Assembly: GCA_020055645.1 (NCBI GenBank)
Contig: CM034549.1
Coordinates: 25,627,930-25,691,929 of the forward strand
Origin: Tomocerus qinae
Lineage: Eukaryota > Arthropoda > Collembola > Entomobryomorpha > Tomoceridae
DNA: 64,000 nt
Reading direction: 5' to 3'
Below, one piece after another: positions 36,844-48,452 of this stretch. Numbering within the stretch: position 1 is the first letter of the stretch; each line of letters begins with the position of its first letter. Both the position numbers and the translations under genes were made by a program. The notes under the pieces are model-generated. The model did not search any database and was not told where the DNA came from. It saw nothing but the letters and a program-made list of their open reading frames with translations.

Positions 36844-38905
36844 ATTGATAGCTGGGGCTTCTAACTTTTTTTGTAATTCGTTAACAAATGTTTTATTGAC
36901 ACTGCAAATACACAAAATGAATATCTCAGTTCTGTATTGAAACTGTTTCTGTTTTTTTGAAAAACATCTTGGATATAGTACCTAGCAATTAGTCAGAGAT
37001 AATTTACCTATTGCAATTAAGTACCACTGGAGATGTTCAATGATCGACTACCCCAACTTAATTGGAGGCTATAATGGAGGTCACTCCAGATCCTTTGCGA
37101 TCTACTGAAATGGTAAATGAAGAAATGAAAATGTGTTTGCAATTATTAACAAGTAGTAGGGTAGGGTATGGACACTCATGGTACATATACATGCTGTCTG
37201 CTTCATATAACTACATGTGGGTGCTACTCAACATGGAACATGTTGTTATTGACCAGAAATCGGACTAGCGTCATAGTGAGTGGGAACTGGGAAATACTAT
37301 TTGCTTACCTAACTGTCCTACTTCTAATACGTACATTACATAAAAACTCTGATTATTTCTATAATTCCCTGGTTCTCACAAGATATTTAATGATGTGCAC
37401 TCTGAGCCATTATGATCTTTCTTTTGGATGATATTCTGGTACCCTGTGAGTCTACTATTTAACTAGTAGTCAAACTAGTTCATTGATTAATCACTACGCA
37501 TACTTCAAAAGAGTATATTATGTGAAAACACTACGCGTATGCTGTAAAAGCAATAATATATAGCACATTTCATACATACCAAAGTCTAATGAACACGTAT
37601 TTAGTATTTATATATTATGTTGGTGAGTAAAATAGCCACAAATCAACTTTTAAAGCTTAGGTAGATTAAAAAGACCAGAATTCTTCCTCCTTAACAGATT
37701 CACACGTTACCTGTAATTAGGGATTTCGTATACATCACGTTTAATTCTTTCCCTTTATGAGACCAAAAAGTGTAAAATATCATGTGAGTCTGTACTATAA
37801 GGGGAAAAGAGGAAATTAGAAGTTGCAAGCCGTGAGACTTTAAATGTACTGTGTACGGGTAGTAATAATATTCTCAAGATCATATCTTTTGAAGGTCAAT
37901 AGGAATTGAGGAATATTAGTATCTTTATCAGACACAAATATTTAAATACATATGTTAGTGGAATGAACGTTACTTCATTTCATATGAAATGTGCAATATA
38001 AGCATATAGAACAAATGAATACTAGGTTACTATTGTATTTATAAACTTCTGTTCTGTTTCGCGAATCATTTTCTACGATGAGGCTTTCGGGGACCTTTAA
38101 TCAGCATCTGGCAACTGAAAAGCATATTAGTAAATGATGTATTATTAAGGAGGAGAGAATTTAGAACTGAATTACAAGTGGCAAATACATTTAGATCAAA
38201 ACAAAAGATTATTTGGCTATTGTATACTAGTTATATGGACTCATTTATGTTATACTGAGTATTACTCCTTCAAAGAGAAACATCACAGAACTTGCTTTCA
38301 TGAGAAAATAAAAACACCGCAGTTTTCGTGGAACCTATAGACTAAGTACTAAACCAAAGTTGCGTAGGTGTACAAGAAAGCTCTTTCTACTTACTCCGCA
38401 ATACAAGTAGAACATTGAATTCTATCAAAATTATATGTATGGTCCATAATAATAGTGCCAGCATTGGTAGCCCAGCCAGTCTGGGAATACAAGTACAATA
38501 TTAAAATTATTTGAGCGAACAGCTTCTATTCAACTTGGTTCAAGCATCAAAGCAAAGATTAATCAGACCTTACAACACATTCAATTGACAGTAGAAACAA
38601 ATAAAGCTAGATTTCAACTGCTATACAATAAGTGTACTCAAAATTCACGGTATAATATACGAAATACAAAAGCAGATTTATTATTATAGCTTCTCACACA
38701 CGTAAGACTGTAATTTGAAGAGTGCTGATACAAGTAGTTAGTACCAGCATATTATATTTTGAAGAGCTGAAACTGAAAGACAAAGACCATCGCATGCATC
38801 TAATTACTAATACTATTTAACTCAGGCAAAACAATATTTTATACATTCTCTAATTTCCCAGAGTAAGTGTATGTACAATATAAAGTACTCAGGTGACAAA
38901 ATAAC
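36844..38905. other. Intergenic between acyltransferase copies 2 and 3
   Basis: About 2 kb, AT-rich; no exon recognised. Confidence 0.55.
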
Positions 38906-40986
38906 TCAAACGAGATCATTTTTTGTGTATTCCTCGCGTGTTAAATATTTGTAGTTTCCGTTTGAATCAGCTAACAAATTAAATTCTTCTAGAATAAATG
39001 AGTTAAATTCGTCAATTTCTGCACTCGTTTTGAAAATAGCTGAATTGATTGATGTTTTGAGTGAGATGTGTTTATTGCATGTCATTGAAGTGAGTAATGT
39101 ACCTAGAATTCAGAACAAATGGAAACATCAGTAAATTAAATGAACAATAACCTGATTTCGATATAACTGTTTGTAGTCTTTTCCGAAATATTGATGTATT
39201 TACTTTCCATTTATGCTTAGCACATTGTAGGAGAAATAGTTGTACTAAGATAATTAGGTCAATAAATTAAACTTATCTTTGATTGTAATATTATTGATAT
39301 TGCACATTCTGTCTGTTTATTATCAATACGATTTTAAACTTACTAAAACGTGCTTTGGTTTGTCCAATGCTAAAATGCATGCTTGTAACTTCATACTCGA
39401 ACATTCGTATGGGATACTCTGGTCCAGGAAATATGTTGAAAACTGCAAATTGAATTTTTGATTTCAATATATTTCTCCTTTCTAATGGTCAAACATTTTT
39501 GCATTTTCAGCAATAGAAAATTGTTGCTACCTGCCGCAGTAGGGATGAGGGGATATAAATATCCTATCATATCCGGAAACAAAAGACCACAAATTGGCTT
39601 CAAAGCAAGAACAACAGCAAGAGCTTTATTTCTTTTCTGTTTTTGAAGATATTTATCAATTGCTTTCAATCTCTCAATAGGATCTTCAATTCCAATTGGA
39701 AATTGCATATTCAATACACTCCTATTTACAGATCATTATCTAATTAGATTTATTAACATCGCATAATGGATTATTTTACAGTGGTTCATCTACTTACGCG
39801 TGAATATCCAAGTGATCAGGGTGATTGGGCATGGGCACTAAAATGGTGAATAAATTATAAATTAATTCTTTGCAGAGAGCGAGACAGCAGCTCAATGTCA
39901 AAAATGCATACCTGGTACAGTAACTGTAATTCTACGGTCGAAAGCACCTTTGCCAGTAATAGCAGCAGATTTCCGTAAAGCTCCGCACCACCCAGCTATG
40001 ATGACACTGGGGAGAGAAGTGTTGTATTTATGACGTATATCCTTAAGAAATTGAATGGGAACCCTTAAGGGTTTAGACGATACATGAGTATCCTTCATTT
40101 TCCAGGGAAGTGCATTCCACACATTTATTACATTACCCACAACGGCTGGTCGAAAGAAATCGTAGGAACAGAATAAAATAGTACTGATAATAAAAAGAAA
40201 TTGCTGCAAGATGTTTCTTTGATTAGGATTAAATTTGGGCTGCGGTATGCTTTCTAATTTGTAACCTGCTAAATCAACGAATATCATTTTGGCAATCCCG
40301 TAACCATCCAGGTAGCAATGATTTATTACAACGTAAAAGATGAAGTGTTTATCTTTGGTATCCCCATCGCTATTTTCTACATTTGGTAAAATGACAATGC
40401 TCCATAAGCTTCGATTTCTAGTAAAACTTTGTGTATGTAGTTTGGTCTCTATTTCTGCAGCTTCTGTGTCTGTATAAACTTTATCTTCTTTAGGATCACT
40501 ATAATAGTAAACGTGATTGGCAATGTCAAATTCAGTGTCATCTTTCCAAAAGAGATAACCCATCCACTTGTAAGGATATTGCTTCAGTTCCGGGTACTTT
40601 AGTTCTCCATTGGGCAAACTTAGTGCTAATATTGTAGTTTCTACAGTTTTCCGAAATTTTTCTACACTAGGGACACATTCACCTTTCAGTTTCACAACAC
40701 CAACGATATTATTCTGGGGCATCGTGTAAAATTTCTCATACGATGCAAATAAAGCTTGTCCACATCGTAAGTTTTTTGCCAAATCTGGTCGAAAGAATTT
40801 ATACGTTTTCCCCAATACAAACCTGTAGATAAAAATAGGGATGAATAGGACTAGAAAGGTGAATGCTACAAATGAAGAAAATATCGCTAGCAGAATTGCA
40901 GTTGGTTCTAAAATGAGATATTGCTTGGCGTAGTACAGAAAATCTTGTAGCAGTGTAAATTTCGGCTGGGGCTTTAAATAACCCAT
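38906..40986 (-). CDS. Wax-synthase/DGAT-type acyltransferase, copy 3
   Basis: Exons 40986-39912, 39837-39798, 39721-39531, 39442-39344, 39102-38906; 533 residues. The first exon from the chosen Met (MGYLKPQPK) is 1075 bases, as in copy 2; an upstream in-frame Met (41037) is possible. The motif reads NHCYLDG (about 222-228), sharing the Asn-for-His change with copy 2. The C-terminal half has FPIGIEDPIERLKAIDKYL and NIFPGPEYPI. The last exon is slightly longer than in copy 2, with a polar tail (LTREEYTKNDLV). Copies 2 and 3 are clearly sisters and form a sub-group apart from copies 4-7. Confidence 0.87.
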
Positions 40987-42045
40987 AATTGTAATAAGAG
41001 TATAAAACTTGTCGCTATTGATTAAGTTACAGCCCACGATAATTATCAGTAGACAATTTTATTGATGTAGACAAGTACAGAAATTCAACTGTACTAATTC
41101 TGCAAATATTTATCTTGTTCTTAATTTCAGAACAGAATTATCCCGTGAACTTGACAATATTATCTAGACACGTGCAAGTGTACAAACAGGTAAGTCAATG
41201 TCGAAGTTCACTGGCTAACTTAAATTGGAGGTAACAAAGCCAAGGCTTTTATTCTTTATTTGTTAATTCCACGATATTCGAGACTATGACAAAGAGTTTG
41301 TGTTCTTGCACGTGGAATGGTCTTACAAATAGAGAATTGATATGAATTATAGGACAGACGATATATAGAGTAATTAATAGCATTGATTAAACATAGAAAC
41401 GGAAATACTGAATCCCTTTCTTCTAGCTCTAATGATGATTATATAGTTCGTTAGCAAATATAATGATATGATACACATATTATGCCAGTTTTCATGCTTC
41501 TGTTGCAAATACAGATAATTTTGAAGATCTTATGGGTGAGAACTGTAACTTCTAACGAGCCTAGCAATAAGTATTGCAAGGTGCTTTGACAATGATATGC
41601 AGTATAGTATAAAACATGATATTGTCCTCATCTGGTGTCAGAGGAGGAGATCCCACGGGGATTAAAGCCGACGGGGTATTGCTTCGCTGCCCGCTAATCT
41701 AAAGACCATGTACGAACTAGGAAATCCGATAAGAAAGTTCGTCCATGTAAATTCAAGTGAATTTTGTTGTTAACCTTATATGTAATTTGGTATCTTTTGA
41801 CATGCGAATAAAATAATCTTGAAGCTCACGTATTTACATTGAAAACAAAAGTGCGTCTTTATTCACAAAATTACAAGAACCAGTACACAAACTAGTACAC
41901 GTTTTTCCACTAGGACTAACTCATAGTAGTTATCATGTATGTACATGTAGATGCTAAACACAGATTGACAGTTAAGAACATCATTTCGCCTGTAAGAATT
42001 GAATTCTATTTTAAAATAAGCTAACCTTTGAGAGTTCTGCAACGT
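40987..42045. other. Intergenic 5' of the LTR element
   Basis: Upstream region of acyltransferase copy 3. Near 41630-41700 the sequence TGGTGTCAGAGGAGGAG looks like a tRNA primer-binding site followed by leader sequence of an LTR retrotransposon, so a small old LTR-element relic may lie at about 41.6-41.9 kb. Otherwise nothing recognised. Confidence 0.35.
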
Positions 42046-42049
42046 ATCT

Positions 42050-42982
42050 TGTAAAGAATATTTTATTCTTTACAAGATTCCCAGATTCATTAGCATTTGA
42101 TGTAAACCTAGGCTCAAGTAATTAGGTAAACTATGGGATGAACTATGGAAAATCAACTAAGATTGTGTCACTGCCAGCTCAATATCCCAATTATCTACCT
42201 ATGTAAATTGCAGGGAAAATTATGTTACATAAAACCGCTGTCCACCCTTGTTTCTTGGCCTTTTTCTTGTTCTTATTTGTTGGAGTAACTTCACTCTCGG
42301 TGGACTCCGTCCCATTAGTGTTGAGTTACCAATTAATTCTAAGTTTTGTCATAAAATTTCAAAAGCAAACTCAAACTCGTGTAATACGTAAGTTTGAGTT
42401 AAAATTTATTTAATAAGTTAAGTTGATTGAATTAAATAATTTATCAATCCAAATCATAAAATCACAAACATTTTTATGATTTGGAGGTTTAAATTATTAC
42501 GAATACTCACCTAATTACAATTCCTACCTTCCTCAGAAATCTGTTCGAGATTACCCCTTGACTTGGAGCTGGACATTGCGGGTAGCAAATAGTATTTAAG
42601 GATCTTAATTTTACGGTAAATTTATAATTAAGTTTAATTAATCTGCCCTGTTTTCTTTGAGCGTACACGACAGCAACAAAGAAACAACAGAAAAGTATTG
42701 AGTAAAAGAATTATTATAATTCATAATTATAGAAAACTCTTGTATCGAGAAAGCAATTAATCTTTGAAATTGTGGTGTGTTGATCTACATGGTGTGATCA
42801 TTCAATCTCTTGCCAATTAGTTAATAAATAAATAACTCTACTCTGTAATTTCGAACCTATTGAGAGCTTATAATATAGTGTTTTCTATCATACAAATAAC
42901 CTAGCTCATGCACATTCAATCATCAATACATTTTATCTAAATAGACTCGTAATCCTAAGCAAATCGATAGAAAACCATTATA
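42050..42982 (+). repeat. 5' LTR of Gypsy-type element
   Basis: Begins TGTAAAGAA and ends ACCATTATA. The first 25 bases form a near-palindrome (TGTAAAGAA...TTCTTTACA). Matches the 3' LTR over its full length by eye. Confidence 0.92.
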
Positions 42983-43245
42983 TCTGGCGACCTTTGCCTA
43001 CTTACAGATTGTGAGAGTAATTTTAACCCAAAGTTTTGCCAATTTTCTATTTTTTTACGTTTGAAATTCATTGTTTCAATTATCATTGGTTATCTTTTAA
43101 TTTTCGGTCAGTTAGAATACTTATTACTACCATTTGGTAAAGCTTCATCAATTGTCTGATACACTAACACATTTTGCGTTAAATTCATTTCGTAATAATT
43201 TCTGAACGAAGATTTTTTTTGTGACAAAGTATTTTTCTATTAAAA

Positions 43246-44859
43246 ATGAGTGCAAACAGACAAGGCAGACAGGGAAACAGAAGCCACGGTCCAGCAGAGA
43301 ATCCGACAGGGCTTAATGCAAATGCCAGGGCAAGAGTAGTTCATTCTCCTCCGCACAACTCTCCTAACGCAAATCAGGTTCAAGATAATGCTAATCCACA
43401 AGTAAGATTAGGAAATAGCTTGCCTTTAAACATCCCTCAAAATCAGGAAGTTAATGTTCAAGCTAACAATATGCAACCAAATCCAAATGATGAAATCATC
43501 CAGGAAAACCGACATAATATGCAACCATCACCTAATGCTCGTAATAATGGTAATGTCAATGCTCATAACGATTCTTTGCAAGCAGTTCTTCAAACCATAA
43601 ATCAAGGTTTCAATTCCTTTAATGCAAACCAGCAACAAATGATTACTGTTTTACACAACATGCAAGTTAGTTTTGCTCAGGTCAACTCCAGGTTTGACAA
43701 TTTAGAAGCCAATGCACCTCATATGCCACATCAGAATCTAAATCGGTCAGCAGACACAGCTAATGTTCCTTTTCCACCTAGCTCTCGTTCAGGTCACTCA
43801 CAAAATCATGGAAATCATCATAATGCTAGAAGGAATTTAAATTTTGGAAATATGCATAATAATAATATGCCACATAATGTTCAGGCTAAGTCACATCATC
43901 TGAAAACTAGTGACATTCAAATTCCAAAATATTCCGGCGCTGGAGATGCAAAAACTCCATTTGATTTTCTCCTTGAACTTGAGAAATATCAAGCCATAGT
44001 AGGATATTCAGAAAATGATATGCTGCAATACGTTGTTCCACTTGCTCTAGTGCAAGACGCATATAATTGGCTACGTTATGAGCCAGCCTTTTTCTCTTGG
44101 AACGATTTTAAACAGAGGCTACGGGGGGAATTCCAGTCTATAGGATATGTTGAGGATTTGAGACATGAGCTGGATCAACGTACTCAAGGTCCAAATGAAA
44201 CTTTAACTGCTTATATCAGGGTCATCATGGATTACTATGAAAGACTTGGTATGGAAATTGTGGATCAAGTCATTATTAGACGTGTCCTAAAGCAATGTCA
44301 CCCCGAGTATCGGTCTGCGATGCAAGGGAAAGTTATTCGTACGTTGGCTGACTTAAAAACTTGTGCTCTTGAAGCACAGGAATTATTAAAAGCCAACCAC
44401 ACTTATAAGCTTCCACCAACTTTTGGTAACTTGGAGCCTTCCTTAGCATGGAAGCCTGTTCAGAAACCGGAGATTGTCAACTTTACGACAGTGACTGAGC
44501 AATCAGTCGTACCAAAATTACACCCTGCCTCTGTAGATCCATTTGCATTTTTTCACACTGAACAACCAAAGAAGCAAGTTCGTTTTAATGCAAATCCTCT
44601 GCCTCCTGTATCACCTTCATACAAAGCTAACTCAAACTTACCTCCACCTATTAGCCCGATTCGGTCTAATAATTATCCAAGTTCTCCAAATCGTGTAGTT
44701 ACTTTTAACAGAGAGAACAAGATTTCGGCCCCTTCACCATCCAAATCACCTCGCGCATGCTATGAATGTCAATCATTTGATCATTTAATCGCATCCTGTC
44801 CCCGATTGGTGAATAAAACTCCCCAGGGAAACTGGCGAAGCCCGGCTCACAACAATTGA
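43246..44859 (+). CDS. Gag-like ORF of the LTR element
   Basis: 537 codons. The N-terminal third is rich in Asn, Gln, Pro and His. The middle resembles a retrotransposon capsid region (IPKYSGAGDAKTPFDFLLEL ... WNDFKQRLRGEF). The C-terminus carries a CCHC zinc knuckle of spacing C-x2-C-x4-H-x4-C (CYECQSFDHLIASC). Its end overlaps the start of the pol ORF in another frame, an arrangement common in elements that use ribosomal frameshifting. Confidence 0.88.
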   Translation: MSANRQGRQGNRSHGPAENPTGLNANARARVVHSPPHNSPNANQVQDNANPQVRLGNSLPLNIPQNQEVNVQANNMQPNPNDEIIQENRHNMQPSPNARNNGNVNAHNDSLQAVLQTINQGFNSFNANQQQMITVLHNMQVSFAQVNSRFDNLEANAPHMPHQNLNRSADTANVPFPPSSRSGHSQNHGNHHNARRNLNFGNMHNNNMPHNVQAKSHHLKTSDIQIPKYSGAGDAKTPFDFLLELEKYQAIVGYSENDMLQYVVPLALVQDAYNWLRYEPAFFSWNDFKQRLRGEFQSIGYVEDLRHELDQRTQGPNETLTAYIRVIMDYYERLGMEIVDQVIIRRVLKQCHPEYRSAMQGKVIRTLADLKTCALEAQELLKANHTYKLPPTFGNLEPSLAWKPVQKPEIVNFTTVTEQSVVPKLHPASVDPFAFFHTEQPKKQVRFNANPLPPVSPSYKANSNLPPPISPIRSNNYPSSPNRVVTFNRENKISAPSPSKSPRACYECQSFDHLIASCPRLVNKTPQGNWRSPAHNN

Positions 44860-47800
44860 GCCGGGAAGAATTTTCCAACTACCAATCATATGTAGATATT
44901 TTAAATACTGACAAAACTTTAGCTATTAAATTTGACAATGACTCACAACCTTATATTACAATTAAAATATTTTCTCAAACATTTTTAGCCTTTCTTGACT
45001 GTGGATCGTCTCGTTCCATTATTGGAGACGAAATTATTGATTTAATTAAGTTACATAATGTTAAATGCTACCCATTTAATAAGGTAGTATCTTTTCTTAA
45101 GGGATCTGTTTTTATTTCCCAATATGTTAATCTGACAATTAATTATGGTAGTATTTTTAAGAAGCAACCCTTTTTACTATTCCCTGGTTCCATTAAAACA
45201 ATTCTGCTGGGTAGAGATTTTCTACGTGCAAGTAAAATAGGCATATTTATTGCTTTGGGAGGTTGGACAGAAAGTTTGTACAGTAAAAGAATAATCCCGT
45301 TTAGCACTCCCACAAAAGAAGGCAATTGCAAAATTGACAGTGATAAATGCGATGTAAATCATCATTCCGTTGGTATTGAACAAAAACATTTGGTTGACAC
45401 AATATCAGATCCGTGGAAAGATCAGGAAGGTGATAATCTAGTAATAGTAGAAGAAAACCTCCCAAGTCACGATAAAGATATGTTAAGTAATCCAGCAAAA
45501 ACTTTAGCTAATTTTGACTTTATGCCTAAAGGTAAATCGAATTTTGAATTTATGCCGGACGAGAAATCACAATACGAAGATATACAGTTAAGCCCTCTGT
45601 TCACACAGGCAGATAATATTTCGTCTAGTGACAACCCGTTGCACGATCTTATACTGGTCCCGGAAATACTTTCAATGGAACAATGCAGTAGATTAAAGGA
45701 TGTTCTTTTTCCATTCGTACCGATGTTCACACATCGTCCTGGACTATGTACATTGTATGAACATACAATAGATACAGGAACCCATAAGCCTATTACTGCA
45801 AGAATGTTTCCTATTAGTGTAGGAAAGAGGCAGATTTTTGAGGACACAGTCAATGAATTACTACAATATGATGTAATCGAACCTTCATGTAGTTCCTGGT
45901 CTGCAAATGCATTCGTATTGCGTAAGAAAATTGAAGGTTGGCGATTTCTTATCAATTTTAAACCTATCAATGCAATTACAGTTACAGATCGGTATCCTAT
46001 TTCTCCTATGGTTGACTACATAACTATACTTGGTTCTTCATATTGGTTCACTATCATAGACTTGTCAAAAGGATTCTATCAAATATTAGTAGCCTTAGAG
46101 GATAGACATAAGACAGCCTTCCTTACTCCTAATGGACTATTTCAATTTAAAAGGTTACCTATGGGATTAGTTAATAGTCCTGCCACCTTTCAGAGGTGCA
46201 TGGACAAAGTGTTAGGTGACCTTAAGTGGAAAATTGCATGCATCTATTTTGACGACTGCATAATCTTCAGCAAAACTTTTGATGAACATCTGCAACACAT
46301 TGCAACAGTATTTCAGAAATTCAGAGATGCAGGTATTACATTCAATCCGAAAAAAGTGCAACTTTGTCGTCAAAGATTGAAATATCTGGGATTTGTTATC
46401 GAACCAGGCAAGTGCTATCCTGATCCCGAAAAGGTGGAGGCATTGCATAAATTCCCAGTTCCAAAAAGGCAGAAAGACGTGTTGAAGTTTTTGGGTTTAT
46501 TCAATTTTTATCGTAGATTTGTTCCTAATGCTAGCGACCATGCTAAGCCTTTGACTGAATTACTGAAAAAGGATACAGCCTTCGTGTGGGACGAAAGAAG
46601 GCAAAAAGCATTCGACTTTCTTAAATCTGCATTATCTAACACTACTCATCTTCGACTTCCAGATCTAAATGGCCACTTCTATATACAGACTGATGCATCT
46701 AACGTAGGTATAGGCGCGATATTATTACAAGAGCAGGATGGTATTAAATACCCAGTCTGGTTTGCGAGTCAAACGCTGACTCCTGCTCAAACTCGATACT
46801 CTGTATCTGAGAAAGAACTACTTGCAGTTTTATTTGCGGTTCAGAAATTTCGCCATTTTATAGAATACACGAAATTCACTATCCAAACCGACCATCAGGC
46901 CTTAACGTGGCTGCAGAAAATGAAAGAACCGGCAGGGAGACTTGCCCATTGGTTCATGATACTGCAACAGTACGATTTTAATGTAGAATATCGGCCTGGT
47001 AATTCAAATGAGATGAAACCAGTGGATGCACTCAGCAGAGTTGACGAAATTAATTTTGTTCAAGCTGATTTTACTCTGTCCAGGTTAGATATAATAATTG
47101 CACAAGATGAAGATAATAAATTGGGAATTATTAAAGAAATGTTCAGAAATAATACTACTACTAAACCACATAACATTCCACCTGAACTAGAAAGGTCATT
47201 TTTAACCGACGATAATTTGCTTATGAGGTATGTCGGGCCTAAAGGCAAGCCATGGGAAGAAGAAAGTTTATATTGGAGAGTGTGGATACCTAATAAATAC
47301 ATTCTGCAAATCTTGCACTACTTCCATGATACACCTTTGGCAGGCCACCTTGGTATCCGTAAAACATATCTTAGACTGGAATCTCGGGTTTATTGGCTAG
47401 GTATGCGTAGAGACGTAGTTAAATACGTTAAATCTTGCCAAGTCTGTCAGAAAGCCAAACCTGCTAAATTGCCACCTGTACCAGGATCGGCAATTATGCC
47501 AGCCGGACCTTGGATTACTCTAGCTGTAGACCTGATTGGCCCTCTCCCTAAAGGAGTTAATAGAAATATCTATTTGTTAGTTATCGTCGATTCTTTCACC
47601 AAATATGTGGAATTTTATCCACTTAAGAAAGCTAATTCTGAAATTATTACCCAGATTATGCGTAAGGTATTCTGCCGTTGGGGATTTCCAAAAACTATTA
47701 TTAGCGACAACGGTACACAATTTACATCACATCATTTTATGGATTGGTGCGCTTTATTAGGAATTACTCAGTTTCACATTTCAGCATATCACGCACAAGC

Positions 47801-48452
47801 AAATATCACGGAGCGTTACAACGAGACTATAAAAGCTATGATTATTGCACAAATAAATGTCTGTAAAGACTGGGATGTGTGGCTACATGATTTAGCATTT
47901 GCAATTAGAACTGCTGTAAATGATAGCACGGGTTTTACGCCCGCATATTTAGCTACAGGTAGAGAGTTCAGAAATCCATTCGACAATTATGCTAACACAA
48001 GCATTGGAGTAATACCTGAAATAGCTAATATTGGTAAGAGATTGAATGAGATTCACAACATAGCAAGAGACAACCTGACAATAAGTCAAATAACTTACAT
48101 GAAAAATTACAATAAAAAATGCAAAGCCAGATCTTATTCTGTTGGTGACAAAGTGATGATGAAAACGCACTTTTTATCCGATGCGGGGAAAGGGTTTTCA
48201 AGTAAATTGGCAGATAAACGGGAAGGCCCGTATATTATTTTAGAAAAATTATCTACAAATGTTTATGATATATACTCAGAGGAAAACAAACAAAGAGTAA
48301 ACAAAGTGCATGCAAATGAATTAAGTCCTTACTTTAATCGGACAGATGCAACGTTTTCCGGGTCGTTACCAGCAAGAGACTCCATATCATTACAGGCCTC
48401 CTTACCTACCCCTTCCGCCAGCATGGATACCCAACCCATATTTTCTACCTAA
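44856..48452 (+). CDS. Pol ORF of the LTR element (protease, RT, RNase H, integrase)
   Basis: 1198 codons. A retroviral-type protease-like region near the start is followed by reverse transcriptase (WRFLINFKPINAIT, GFYQILVALEDR, the catalytic box in CIYFDDCIIFS), RNase H (TDASNVGIGAILLQ) and integrase with an HHCC-type zinc region (HLGIRKTYLRL...CQVCQKAKP) and core (LAVDLIGPLP, IISDNGTQFTS). This order places it in Ty3/Gypsy (Metaviridae). Confidence 0.93.
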   Translation: MSREEFSNYQSYVDILNTDKTLAIKFDNDSQPYITIKIFSQTFLAFLDCGSSRSIIGDEIIDLIKLHNVKCYPFNKVVSFLKGSVFISQYVNLTINYGSIFKKQPFLLFPGSIKTILLGRDFLRASKIGIFIALGGWTESLYSKRIIPFSTPTKEGNCKIDSDKCDVNHHSVGIEQKHLVDTISDPWKDQEGDNLVIVEENLPSHDKDMLSNPAKTLANFDFMPKGKSNFEFMPDEKSQYEDIQLSPLFTQADNISSSDNPLHDLILVPEILSMEQCSRLKDVLFPFVPMFTHRPGLCTLYEHTIDTGTHKPITARMFPISVGKRQIFEDTVNELLQYDVIEPSCSSWSANAFVLRKKIEGWRFLINFKPINAITVTDRYPISPMVDYITILGSSYWFTIIDLSKGFYQILVALEDRHKTAFLTPNGLFQFKRLPMGLVNSPATFQRCMDKVLGDLKWKIACIYFDDCIIFSKTFDEHLQHIATVFQKFRDAGITFNPKKVQLCRQRLKYLGFVIEPGKCYPDPEKVEALHKFPVPKRQKDVLKFLGLFNFYRRFVPNASDHAKPLTELLKKDTAFVWDERRQKAFDFLKSALSNTTHLRLPDLNGHFYIQTDASNVGIGAILLQEQDGIKYPVWFASQTLTPAQTRYSVSEKELLAVLFAVQKFRHFIEYTKFTIQTDHQALTWLQKMKEPAGRLAHWFMILQQYDFNVEYRPGNSNEMKPVDALSRVDEINFVQADFTLSRLDIIIAQDEDNKLGIIKEMFRNNTTTKPHNIPPELERSFLTDDNLLMRYVGPKGKPWEEESLYWRVWIPNKYILQILHYFHDTPLAGHLGIRKTYLRLESRVYWLGMRRDVVKYVKSCQVCQKAKPAKLPPVPGSAIMPAGPWITLAVDLIGPLPKGVNRNIYLLVIVDSFTKYVEFYPLKKANSEIITQIMRKVFCRWGFPKTIISDNGTQFTSHHFMDWCALLGITQFHISAYHAQANITERYNETIKAMIIAQINVCKDWDVWLHDLAFAIRTAVNDSTGFTPAYLATGREFRNPFDNYANTSIGVIPEIANIGKRLNEIHNIARDNLTISQITYMKNYNKKCKARSYSVGDKVMMKTHFLSDAGKGFSSKLADKREGPYIILEKLSTNVYDIYSEENKQRVNKVHANELSPYFNRTDATFSGSLPARDSISLQASLPTPSASMDTQPIFST

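Noticed and set aside
42222-42413. 63-codon ORF, repeated at 49823-50014
   Set aside because: Lies inside both LTRs; a repeat by-product, not a host gene.
45467-45970. 167-codon minus-strand ORF
   Set aside because: Antisense of the retrotransposon pol ORF.
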